Source of the DNA: Microdochium bolleyi
Lineage: Eukaryota > Ascomycota > Sordariomycetes > Xylariales > Microdochiaceae
Direction of reading: 5' to 3'
DNA length: 64,000 bases
Assembly: GCA_001566295.1 (NCBI GenBank)
Contig: KQ964270.1
Location: 248,001-312,000 of the forward strand
Shown here: positions 1-10,133 of the stretch, piece after piece
Numbering within the stretch: the stretch's first letter is position 1
Layout of the letters: every line of letters starts with the position of its first letter
Program-made: the position numbers and the translations under genes
Notes under the pieces: model-generated
Databases searched by the model: none
Told to the model about the DNA's origin: nothing
The model's input: the letters and a program-made list of their open reading frames with translations, nothing else

Positions 1-812
1 AGTCGGCGGAGGTGGTGTCGGTAAATCTTGCCTCACCATCCAGCTCATCCAGAGCCACTTCGTCGACGAGTATGACCCGACCATCGAAGGTACGCTCCCC
101 TTTCTCTCGCGCGATGCCCACCACGGCATCTTTGTCTGCACGCCTTGGCCGTTGCGCCATCGAATGCGAAAGTCAATCCTGCCAGCGCCACAAGCCCTGC
201 ACAAGCTAACGTCGTCCACCATGGCTCCCAGACTCGTACCGCAAGCAGTGTGTCATTGACGACGAGGTCGCGCTCCTCGATGTCCTCGATACGGCCGGTC
301 AGGAAGAGTACTCGGCCATGAGGGAGCAGTACATGCGCACAGGCGAGGGCTTCTTGCTCGTCTACTCCATCACATCTCGCCAGAGCTTCGAGGAAATCAC
401 AACTTTCCAGCAGCAGATCCTGCGCGTCAAGGACAAGGACTACTTCCCCATGGTTGTGGTTGGCAACAAGTGCGATCTGGAAGGCGAGCGTGAGGTCACA
501 AAGCAAGGTACGTTGCAAGCACAGTATGACACAAACTAAGCCGACGGAAGCACTGACGGGTCATTCTGTACAGAGGGCGAGACTCTGGCGAGAAACTTCG
601 GCTGCAAGTTCATCGAGACGTCGGCCAAGTCGCGGATCAATGTCGACAAGGCGTTCTATGATATTGTCAGAGAAATCCGTCGGTACAACCGCGAGATGCA
701 AGGGTACTCAGGCAGCGGTGGCGGCAACGGCGCCAGCGGACCTTCCGGCAAGATGGAGATGAGCGAAGGCGAGAAGGAGGCCGGCTGCTGCGCCAAGTGT
801 GTTATCCTCTAA
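1..812 (+). CDS. ras1: Ras1/RasA small GTPase, 5' part missing
   Basis: Ras-family GTPase, a membrane-anchored molecular switch upstream of cAMP and MAPK signalling in fungi. The window opens inside the gene. Visible exons are 2-89, 232-507 and 574-812, with introns 90-231 (CTAAC branch near 206-210) and 508-573, giving 200 residues. The first visible residues hold the P-loop GGGGVGKS; switch I reads YDPTIEDSYRK across the first intron; switch II is DTAGQEEYSAM; the base-binding motifs are NKCD and ETSAK. A Gly/Ser-rich hypervariable tail ends in CCAKCVIL, so a CaaX box (CVIL) with upstream cysteines that could be palmitoylated. The GGGGVGKS loop and CVIDDE stretch favour the Ras1/RasA branch over Ras2. 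The start codon and the first few residues lie before position 1. Confidence 0.95.
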
Positions 813-2914
813 GGGATGCCCTGCAGCGCCACGGCGTCGTGTAGGTCGCCAAGGTCACGATCGATTCTGAGGCATGCCCATCTTGCCTATACGCATGTTG
901 AGCTGGCAGGCGTATGATTGGGGCGGTACCCTTGTCACACAGGACAGTTGCATACTGGAATGGGGAATCAGCAGGCGTCCGGATTGTCTGTTTTCTTGGG
1001 TGGCCCAACCTGCGCCCATGCTCAAAAGCATGCCGACATTGGGGGAGCTGGAGGAGGCCGGCAAGGAAAAGAGGGCACACAACTGAGCCGGGGTCTGCAC
1101 ATTTTGCGACGGCAGCGAGTCCGCCTCGGCCGCGACGATCGGTATGACGACTGGATTCGGCCTCGCATCACATGCTTGCGAGTTGGAATCGCGCGAGTCT
1201 GACAACACTGACCCTGTCTCCCTTCCTTCGTATTTTTATCTTGTTCCATTTTGAGTCATCACCGATATGTAATGTCGCCTGTTGTTTTTTCTCCTTGTCC
1301 AGACTTCTCTCTTCATCCCCATTCTTCTACAGGCAGACAAGGCAGTGATTGGCTTTCTGAGTCGCAGATTCCCAAATACAAAGTTCAGGCGTTAGGGCTG
1401 TTTCTCTATACAATCCATGCAAAAGCGTGATTCTTTTCCTGTGACACAGGTGTACATCACTCCCCCGTCCAAGCCGACGATCAGGTCGGCACGTTCAGGC
1501 ATCAGTTTGCTGTGGCTTTTGTGTGTTTGTAGGTGCAACACCATATTATACTGCAGTCTCTTTTGTCACTCACGTGCTTAGCCCACCCACCGACAAAAGC
1601 TCCAGCCGCATGGCACCAACTTGATGTGATATGCTTCGAGACCGGCGGGGTTTGCTTGCCTCTTTACGTGTTCCTGGGTGCGCCTGCTGCCTACGCAGGG
1701 AAGGCCCTCTCTTTTTTGCCATGCTTTTCTGGACGCATGCGCATTGGGCTTCATCGCCGTTCTCGTGTCTCGGGTACAGTCGAGCGGACAAATGAAAGGG
1801 GGGGGGGGGCGCATCGACGCGCTTCCTTGCCTACTGCCCGCGCGCGCTATAACCACCTCGGTCATGAAGAGTTCGTGTGTGCGTGTGCTGCTGCGTTGCT
1901 GATTTGTTTGACCCTCTTACTCCTGTTATGAGAGAGAAAGGGATTCGGTCGCTCGGGGCATGTTTGCTGCTCGTTGGGTCCTGTGGTGGATGATCTCAGT
2001 GATTTGCTTCGTTGGTCTCATGCCGTCTGATGGCGCTGGGGTCCTTCGGCTTTTCCCCATGTAGGTCAATCATCATCATATATATATCCATTGTTTACCG
2101 TTTCTTGGCGAGTTGTTCTCGCCTTTGTCAATGTCGCCGCAACATACCAGCTCTTGCTATATCATAGAGGATGAGCGGTAAGGAGAAAAAGCGCAACAAT
2201 AGTTTTACCGGAACGGGGCAGGAGGAAGCTCGGGAGGTCAAGCTTAATACAATACATGGAGAAAAGATTGACTCTCGGCTTTGGTGTTTGTTCTTGGTCG
2301 CTGAGCGCTGTGTTGTTCAGCTGATCTTGTTTTAATTCTAGATAGAGTGTTGCTTTGCTTCTCTTCATTTTCACGTGGTGACGTTTTGAAAGGAGAAGAA
2401 GAGCCTCTGAACCAGATCTGTAGTATAATCTGACCTTTCACAACGGAAAAGCGACCAAAATGAAGTAGTAACCCCGGCCGGATTAAAGCTATTGCTCGCG
2501 ATGCGACGAGGCACCAGCAAATTGCGAAAGCTGAAAATATCAGGCTGTAGAGAATGTACATATATCACACGGCGACTGTGTTTTCTCTTGTTGCATGCCT
2601 GAATTTCGAGGGCAGAACAAGATCGAAGGAGTAACATAAGCTCGGTAACTACGACAACTGCAACAGGCGAGAAATATCATAAGAACAAACCATCACCATA
2701 CTCACGCGTCGGACTTTATCGCAACGACACTGACATCGCATGGTGATATTCTGATCAACCTATCGTCTGGAGTCCTAAGACGGCGGCTCTTGAAGTGTAG
2801 GACCCTCGACTTATACACTCAACTTATTGGGCGACGATACCACATCTCGAGTTACTCTCTCTTTAGTCTGTCTGGCCTACAAAACGACGGCAGTGACAGG
2901 AAAAAGCGCTCAAG
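813..2914. other. intergenic: ras1 3' UTR and promoter of next gene
   Basis: About 2.1 kb with no open frame I can support on either strand. The left part should hold the ras1 3' UTR. There is a run of ten G near 1800-1809, a T-rich part near 1280-1300 and a short AT stretch (atatatat) near 2080. The right end is the presumed promoter and leader of the gene starting at 2915. Confidence 0.6.
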
Positions 2915-5440
2915 ATGACCTTGCAAGCATTACAACCACTCCCAAGTTTCGCAAGCCTGGTCAGCAACAACGACTACCATACCGACATCCCGAGATACGA
3001 CAACAACAGCACCACCACCACTACAGCATCAACAGCCGCCATCTGCAGCAGCAATGACTTGGCCGCGCACACCTCCCCAGCGAGGCAGACCCGGACCCTC
3101 GAGCGGCTCATGGCCACGGGCTTCCCCGTGCCGGACGTCGAGACCGCGGTGCTGCCCTGGTTCCAGCAGTACCGCCCGTCCGTCCTGTGGGCGTGGTTCG
3201 TCGAGGCGAGGGGCCTGCACCGCGGCAACTCGCGCGCGCGCTGGCAGCTCGTGACGTGGAAGCGCGAGTGCAGGCCGGACATGGACCTGCACGCCACGTG
3301 CGACCGGTGCGCGGTCTTCGGCCTGCGGTGCACGCGGTCCAAGGCCGCGTACGATGCTGCTTTCGCTGCTGCTGCCGAGGACAGGCGTGCCGCTGTTGCT
3401 TCTGCTGTCGTTGCTGCTGCGTCTGCTGATGTCGCTGCTGCTAGACGCGACCGTGATGACAACTTCAGCGGCGCTCGTGGTACTGGTACCATTAGCCCGA
3501 GTGCGTTCCGAGATACGAGCAGCGGCGGGCGGCCGGTCCTGATGCCCGCCACCAGCACCAGCACCACCACGAGGAGCGCGCGGGACCCGTCCGAGGTGCG
3601 CGGCGTGTGCTGCGACCAGTGCCTCGCGGCCGACGACCGGTTCTCGCGGCGCTGCTCGCTGTACGTGCACGCCCCTCCGTCCGCGGCGAGCCGCGTGGAG
3701 CTGCTCAGCGACGAGCTCGCGGGCCGGGGCAGTATCATCGTCGTCGCCGGGGACAACAACAAGAAGAGTGTCATCACGCACAACAGCAGGACGCTGGTGA
3801 GAGCCCCGTCGCGGTACAGGCGGCGCTGCCTGGCGTGCTTGGCGGAGGACGCGCTCGAGGGGTGTGGTGACGAGCGCGCGAGGAGAAACGGGCGGGACTT
3901 GTGCGTCGCCGTCGAGGGGGACATCAAGTGCCGACGATGCCGCGAGGTCGGGAGAGACTGCGTGTTCGGGAGGGAGTTTGTCGACCTGCTCAACGATGAG
4001 GCCTTCCCGAAGCCGGATCGGGAGGATGAGGGTGAGGTAGAGGATCTGTCTCCAGCGGTGCAAGAAGCACTCCGGAAAGCACTGTCGGATCAGATGCCTG
4101 GGGCAGCAGGCCATTGCCAGTCTCTGGACAATGGAGCTGCGAAACATGACCATGGCCAGATGTTTGTCGACACCGAGGCCGCGAACGGGCATGTCGACAC
4201 GGCACCGTCGACAGCAACGATGCGAGCAGAGGACGACGACTGCACACCGCGCAGTATCCCCAGCGTCATGGTCATCGACACGGATACAGCAGCCGCGGCG
4301 TACGTGCACTCGGCACAGCCAACAGCAGCGATGGGAGCCGAGGAGCAGCGAGACTCCTCCTCTTCGAGCCACTTACACCCGTCGTCAGCAACAGCAACCC
4401 CGACAACCCCAGCCTCCCCGCAGACCCCAACCGTCACAACAACATCACCGTCATCGTCATCGCGGTCCTCTCTCGTGCCCGCCCCGACCAAGTCGAAATG
4501 CACCGGCTGCCAGAACAAGTTCTACGCCAACACGGGCAGCCACAGCGGCAGCCACCAGCGGCGCTCCGCCCGGTCGTGCGAGACGGACGAGCGCAACGGC
4601 CGCGGGTGCCGGCAGTGCCTCAGCTACGGCCTCGTCTGCGTGTACGACGGCTACGTGATGCCCCGGTCCCGCGAGAGGCGCACGCACATCGGCTTCACGC
4701 CCTGCGAGTGCTGCCAGCACGCCGCGGCCACCGAGGTCCTCGCTGCTAGAACCGGCGGCCACACCACCACTATCTCCACCACCACCACCACCACGACGGA
4801 GCGGGCATCTGCGCTGTGCGACCGGAAGCACAGCTGCGATCGGTGCACGGGGCTGGGCGTGGAGTGCCGGAGAGTCCCCGGGGACTCGAAGCGGATCATG
4901 GGTCTGGTGCGGCGCGGGACGCCGGGGGACGACCTGCCCGGGTTCTACTACAGCCTGGGCAAGGAGCCCGGAACGGTAGGCGTGCCGAGCGCAGTGTACG
5001 GATCCGGCAGGAGGAGACGGCACTGGGTCATGCCGGACGACTACCACTACGAGTATCTCGCGCAGCTGGGCTTGCCGATGCCGAGTGACTCCGACGAACC
5101 CGTCAGGCTGCCGGACACGCAGGGACCTGAGCCAGTGTGGCTGCAGAATCTGCGGAGGGAGAGGGGATGGGATGGACCGGCGGTTGTGGGAAAGCTGGGT
5201 GGATGTGGTGGCGATGATGAGGATATGATGGACGTATCGATGGCCGGTGAAGGTCAGGATGATGATATCGTCAAGGGACGGCTCGATGCCCTGGTCAGGC
5301 CTTGTTCATCAATTGGCGAAAGCCAGTATGAGGACGGGTCCTTCGGGATGCGGCCCGTTGGCCATGCAAGCTTCTTCAAAGAAGCCTTGTATGGGATGCC
5401 TGAGGATGCTGTAAGCGAATACTCGTGGTTTTTGAACTGA
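2915..5440 (+). CDS. 841-residue protein with repeated split zinc-cluster-like cysteine modules
   Basis: Unrecognised protein from one intronless frame starting at the ATG at 2915. It carries several C-x2-C-x6-C units: residues C129/C132/C139, C339/C342/C349, C565/C568/C575 and C641/C644/C651. The later ones are preceded by a second, looser cysteine group (C233/C236/C247; C305/C308/C317; C529/C532; C597/C599/C600 plus C635). Each tight unit has a glycine before its last cysteine and is followed by a short basic or aromatic stretch, like half of a fungal Zn2Cys6 cluster. The N-terminal part has a Trp-rich segment (about 80-115); residues 143-180 are an alanine tract coded by GCT-rich repeats; residues 400-525 are Ser/Thr-rich low complexity. 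Zinc binding and a role in nucleic-acid or protein contact are inference. The alanine tract could hide a small in-frame intron. No linker or dimerisation helix typical of Gal4-type factors follows any cluster. Confidence 0.75.
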   Translation: MTLQALQPLPSFASLVSNNDYHTDIPRYDNNSTTTTTASTAAICSSNDLAAHTSPARQTRTLERLMATGFPVPDVETAVLPWFQQYRPSVLWAWFVEARGLHRGNSRARWQLVTWKRECRPDMDLHATCDRCAVFGLRCTRSKAAYDAAFAAAAEDRRAAVASAVVAAASADVAAARRDRDDNFSGARGTGTISPSAFRDTSSGGRPVLMPATSTSTTTRSARDPSEVRGVCCDQCLAADDRFSRRCSLYVHAPPSAASRVELLSDELAGRGSIIVVAGDNNKKSVITHNSRTLVRAPSRYRRRCLACLAEDALEGCGDERARRNGRDLCVAVEGDIKCRRCREVGRDCVFGREFVDLLNDEAFPKPDREDEGEVEDLSPAVQEALRKALSDQMPGAAGHCQSLDNGAAKHDHGQMFVDTEAANGHVDTAPSTATMRAEDDDCTPRSIPSVMVIDTDTAAAAYVHSAQPTAAMGAEEQRDSSSSSHLHPSSATATPTTPASPQTPTVTTTSPSSSSRSSLVPAPTKSKCTGCQNKFYANTGSHSGSHQRRSARSCETDERNGRGCRQCLSYGLVCVYDGYVMPRSRERRTHIGFTPCECCQHAAATEVLAARTGGHTTTISTTTTTTTERASALCDRKHSCDRCTGLGVECRRVPGDSKRIMGLVRRGTPGDDLPGFYYSLGKEPGTVGVPSAVYGSGRRRRHWVMPDDYHYEYLAQLGLPMPSDSDEPVRLPDTQGPEPVWLQNLRRERGWDGPAVVGKLGGCGGDDEDMMDVSMAGEGQDDDIVKGRLDALVRPCSSIGESQYEDGSFGMRPVGHASFFKEALYGMPEDAVSEYSWFLN

Positions 5441-5809
5441 GCAGAAGCTGGTCCTGCGATGACTGGAAAATACGCCGGATCTGAAAAGTAGAAAACGATA
5501 CCCCCAATTGTATAGAGTACATGTTGTGCACAGCAGTTTCATAGAGTGTCCAGTAACTCTATTATGTCCTGGCCCGGTGCGCCTTGAATCAGTAAAGATT
5601 GGTGGGCCACCGACGACGCACTGTGGGATGGTTTTGTGTTATACACAGAGCGAAATATACACGGCGGCAAATGTTCTTGCTGTAATCCAGGCGATGTATT
5701 GAGATCCATGCGATCCCTCGAAAGCACCACGGGAAACTTGGACAGCTCACCGCAAAGTGTCCGGAAGGAACATGTCCTGCACTGAACGGTGGGCCAGCAG
5801 CTTCCCCAT
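5441..5809. other. convergent 3' spacer
   Basis: This stretch separates the tails of the cysteine-module gene (+) and the amino acid transporter gene (-). It should contain both 3' UTRs. I see no further gene or clear structured element. Confidence 0.6.
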
Positions 5810-7616
5810 CTAGACCGCCGAGAACCACCGCCGCCTAACCCAGTAGAATACCAAGCCAACCGCCCACACCCCGAGCAGCACAGCAGCCTGCGCCGGCGCG
5901 AAGATGGCGCCCCTAACGACCACGAATCCGCTCACGACCACGAACACGGCCGGGATCACGACGAGCGGCTTGTACGGCCTCTCGAGCTCAGGCTCCCGCC
6001 AGCGCAGCACGAGCGCCCCGAGCACGGCGAGGAAGAAGAAGGTGTACTCGCCGAGGCCGTTGAAGGTGACGAGCACGCGGAAGTTGCCGAGGACTATGTA
6101 CAGCGTGGACAAGATGGCGGAGAGAATGATCGCATTGACCGGGGCGTCGGAAGGCTCCTTTTTGGTAGTCGGGGACGAGCTGGCCGGGACATCTTGAGAT
6201 GACGACTTGCTCGGCACGCCAACGTGCCCGACGACGGAGAAGAGCCTGGGGAACCACCCCGTGTTGGCAGCGGCGACAGCCATCCGCCCGGCGACGAACG
6301 AGTTGCCGAGCAGCGATCCCGCGACGACCAGGCAGATCACAATGGCAGCTACGATGCCGAATCCGCGGCCGAGCAGGCGGGTGATCGCTGTCTGTGCAAT
6401 GGGGAGCATGTTAGATTCTGGCATAGGATGTGCATTGGTTACGGAGACAGAGAGCGAGGGCACTTACCACGGCGACACTGTCCGTGGTGGACACGACACC
6501 CCAAGGCAGGAGGACATAGTAGGCGGCGTTTGCGGCCAGGAAGCATGCAATGATGGTCGGAATGGCCGTGTTGATGGCCAGAGGGAGCTGCTTGGCTGGG
6601 GCAGACAGCTCGGCACTGATATAGACGGCCTACAGGGGTCATGGGATGTGATTAGCCTTGGGTCCATGTCACTGTATACGGCACACAGAGAATCATCCGC
6701 CTACCTTGTCCCAGCCAGAGTACGCCCACAAAGCACCATACAGCGCCGTCGAGTAGAAACCGAGCAGCTGCCACGTGCCCAGGCCTTGCCAATCGTTGAT
6801 GCTGCCATCTGGGTTCACCACCGGTCGCGTGTGGAACCAGTTGCGCTCGTGCCAGTCGTTGCCGCCGTCGGCATCGCCACCAGCCCCTGCCAGCTGCATG
6901 ATCACCACGACCAGCCCGGCCAGCACAACGCCAGCGATGGCGACGAACTTTGTGCCGACAAAGAAGTTGTTGAGCCGGGTGCTCGCTTTGGTGCTGATGC
7001 TGTTGGCCAGGCTGACGACGACGAGCACGACGACAGACAGGATCTTGTGGGACCAGTGACCGGCCTGATCGGTGACGCCCTGGGCGGTGAAAATGCTCTC
7101 GACAAAGACGATACTCAGGATGGCGAGGGTGGCGGGCATGACGGCGACGATCCAGGTCCAGGCGGCGAGGAAGCCAAAGACGTCGCCAAAGCAGTAGCGC
7201 AGGTAGGGCTGGACGCCGCCCTCGCCCGGGATGGCGGTGCCCAGCTCGGCCATGGTGGCCGCGCCGGTCCAGGCGAGGACGCCGCCGATAAGCCATACGA
7301 CCAGAGCGGCGCCGGGGGAGGGCGAGTTTGTGTCGATGGCGCCGGGGGAGGTGAAGATGCCGCTGCCGATGACTATGCTGATGACGATGGCGAAGGCGTC
7401 GAGGGCGCCGAGATTGCGGGTGAAGGTGCTGGCACTGGCGTCGGCGGTGGCCGCGGCCTGCTGCTGGCCATGGGCTCCCGCATCGGCGCCGCTTGGTGTC
7501 GTCGTCGTCGTCGCAGCATAGCCCAAGGGCGACCGATGCGAGCCTGAGCCGCCCAGAAGCGGCTGCGAGGCGGGATCATCGGTTTGCTGTGTGTGCAGCC
7601 GCGCGGAGGGAGCCAT
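5810..7616 (-). CDS. LAT-type amino acid transporter (APC superfamily)
   Basis: Polytopic plasma-membrane or vacuolar amino acid transporter. Three exons, read on the minus strand: 7616-6705, 6629-6468 and 6391-5810; both introns (6630-6704 and 6392-6467) are phase 0 with GTAGG and GTAAG donors. Product 551 residues. A 70-residue Ser/Ala/Gln-rich cytosolic tail precedes the first membrane helix, which carries the APC substrate-binding motif GSGIF (residues 84-88). The rest shows about twelve hydrophobic spans, with the conserved acidic ELG-x-AIPGEGG segment between helices 2 and 3 and SGWDK before the second exon. This matches fungal LAT-family permeases (relatives of the Mup methionine permeases and animal b0,+ or LAT carriers). 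Substrate cannot be assigned from sequence. It shares a 990-bp upstream region with the divergent gene at 8607. Confidence 0.88.
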
Positions 7617-8606
7617 GTTGTCCGTGGGGGCAGACTGGCGCGGGATGTTGCACTGCTTCGAGGATTGCTTCGAGACACAGGGTCGCGATGAAGACGGACT
7701 GCGGGCGTCGTGGAGCGGTTGCAGTCACGCCATCCGCCGTCCTCCATCCGCCATCCTCAATGACGCGCTTGGCAGCGGCTTTGGGCCACGGACCCGATTC
7801 GGCACGGGTGGGGCGCCACCACCGAGAACGACGACAGTGCATCCCGAGGTCTCGCGCTTCCAGAGCACCCGTGGACGTGTCTCTCACCCTCGGCCGTCTG
7901 CATCCTCACTCTTTGTAGACTCGATCGGCCATGTATCCAAGGACACGGCCAGGCTGCACTGGCCCCGAGGGCCCCCCCTGGGCGCGACCCTCCCATTTCA
8001 TCACAGTCGTGGCTGCTGGACCGGGTCTGAGACATGTGTGGCACCGTCCAGGGCAGCCTTCACATGCCTTGGGATACCAAACCCCATTAGCTATCCTCTG
8101 AAGTCTGTCCTGCCGCCACAGGTACGTGCCCCAGGGTAGTTGGTGTCAGCGGGTGGCAAAGGCCTGGGTCCATCTCGAGGTCTCGGGCCTCAACTCACAA
8201 GTCAGTTCTCACGACTAGCAGCAAACCTAGCCAACATGCCCGAGACCCTCATAGGCTGCCCGGGCCGAGTCACGGCAGCCACGCTTGAGCCCCTCAACCA
8301 AGTCCTCGTGTTGCGTACCCTATGTATTTCACCAATGTGGATGTGGATGGATTGTGGCAATGGGGCCGATGGCCGGGCGGCGGGTTGGGGGATGGGGGCG
8401 GCTGTCGAGCTTCAACGAAGTGGCTGCCACCACGTCCCGATCCGGAACATGTTGGAGCGTTGGTGCCTCTTGCCCATTGCGTTTCGGTTTCGTCCCATTG
8501 CACATCTACAGACGCTGCAAACCATGTCGTAACTTTCCAAGGATTGTCTTCCTCTCACCACACCCTTCGAAACTCTTTCCCGAGGTCCATCTGCGGGCCC
8601 TCAGCC
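7617..8606. promoter_or_regulatory. shared divergent upstream region
   Basis: Spacer between two divergently transcribed genes (amino acid transporter left, type II membrane protein right). No coding frame is supported. A CT-rich leader is visible at about 8545-8590, just before the right-hand start codon. I did not recognise a specific operator. Confidence 0.45.
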
Positions 8607-9837
8607 ATGAACTTCATAGACGGCGGCCGCCGGCCACGACTCCTGCCAACAGCCATCATCGTGGCCTTCGTCCTCTCCTTCGCCATCGTATCTACGCACG
8701 TCCTCAGCAGCCGTGGCGATGGCAGCAGCAGCATCGTGTCCCATCTCAGCTCCTACCTCGGCAGCAGCAGTAGCAGCCACAAGGGGAGCACAGCGGCAAG
8801 AACATACCCCGGCTCGCACTACGTCTCCCAGCGAGACCGGCCTTTAATCCTGTACGCCTACCACGAGTCCAAGCACGCCCGCGAGAACCTGCCCTTCTTC
8901 CTGGACCAGGGCCTGCACAGCAACGCCGACTTCATCTTCATCTTCAACGGGCCCTCGGATCTCGTCGACCTCGTGCCGACCAACAGGACCAACATCCGCG
9001 TCGTGCAGCGCGACAACTCGTGCTTCGACCTCGGCGCCTTTGGCGAGGTGCTCAAGGAGGACGACCTTTGGAAACGGTACAAGCATTTCATCACGCTCAA
9101 CGGCAGCCTGCGCGGGCCCTTCACGCCGTTCTGGAGCAACCAGTGCTGGTCGGACGTGTACCTGGACGAGCTGGACGACAAGACAAAGGTGAGTGTTCTT
9201 CGACGCCAACTAATCCGCCAGCCTCTTTGCATCCATTTGTTGTTTGCGTACCCGTCGGTCGTGGCCTGTCCCCCGAAACACTCACACCGGATTCGGGTCT
9301 ACCTGGTGAAGACGATGAGCTGACTCCTGATCCACACAGCTCGTCGGCATGACGGCCAACTGCGTCCAGCCGTCGCACCTGCAGTCCATGATCTACGCGA
9401 CCGACGACGTCGGGATGCAGCTCATGCTGTACCCGCCGCCGCGGCTCGTCGACGCGCACGGCAAGCCCACGGATCCCGCGGCGGGGGACGCCAGCGAGGA
9501 GAACCCCGTGGGCTACTCGACGTGCTACCAGTCCTTCAACGCGGCCGTCGAGGCCGAGAAGTGGACGACACCTATGATCATGCAGGCCGGCTACCACGTG
9601 CGCGCCCTCATGTCCAGCTGGAGCGCCACGGGCGGGGACTCGTACTGGGCCGACTGCGGCGACCACCCGGGCGACCCGATGCTGCACGACAAGGCGTACT
9701 TTGGCACCAACGTGCACCCGTACGAGACGCTCTTCTTCAAGTCGAATCGCGGCCTGGACCCGAGCCTGCTCAAGATGATGACGACGCTGCACTCCAAGGA
9801 GGACAACAGGGATCGCGGGTACAAGGTGTGTGGGTGA
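8607..9837 (+). CDS. type II membrane protein, RgpF-like putative glycosyltransferase
   Basis: Two exons, 8607-9188 and 9340-9837, joined in phase 0 across a GTGAGT..ACACAG intron, give 359 residues. Residues 10-32 are a single hydrophobic anchor after a short basic N-terminus, so a type II Golgi or ER protein with a lumenal catalytic part is likely. The lumenal domain has a beta-strand-rich start (RPLILYAYHES), then RVVQRDNSCFDLGAFGEVL, a pattern shared with rhamnan-synthesis F-type (RgpF) glycosyltransferase-like proteins, and later HFITLNGSLRGP and DKAYFGTNVHPYE. Assignment to a glycosyltransferase is inference; donor and acceptor are unknown. The upstream in-frame ATG at 8322 is disfavoured because it lacks the anchor context. 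The final residues (KVCG) read through a possible GTGTGT donor, so a further 3' exon cannot be excluded. Confidence 0.75.
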
Positions 9838-10133
9838 GCATTCCGATGGCGAGGATCTGTGTCTAAGTAAATTCCTTACTATGTTACGTCAAAAATAAAT
9901 AGAAAGCCTGCCCCTTGGTCTTGATCCAGGTGCCACTCACTATCAGTACACCCAGTCATGTTGACCACGAAAGCGAGATTGTGCTGTCTTGAGTTGGCTC
10001 GTAGTTATGGATCACCAACTTATACACCGTAAATATAACCATTTGGATTTTGATATGCTAGGCTGTGTCATGCCAGAGGTATATATGCCACCATTGTCTG
10101 TCCCAGAAGAACGCCAGTGACCTTTATGAACGC

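Noticed and set aside
2974..4372. Two long minus-strand frames opposite the cysteine-module gene
   Set aside because: Mirror of GC-rich codons; low-complexity Arg/Ala/Ser text without motifs.
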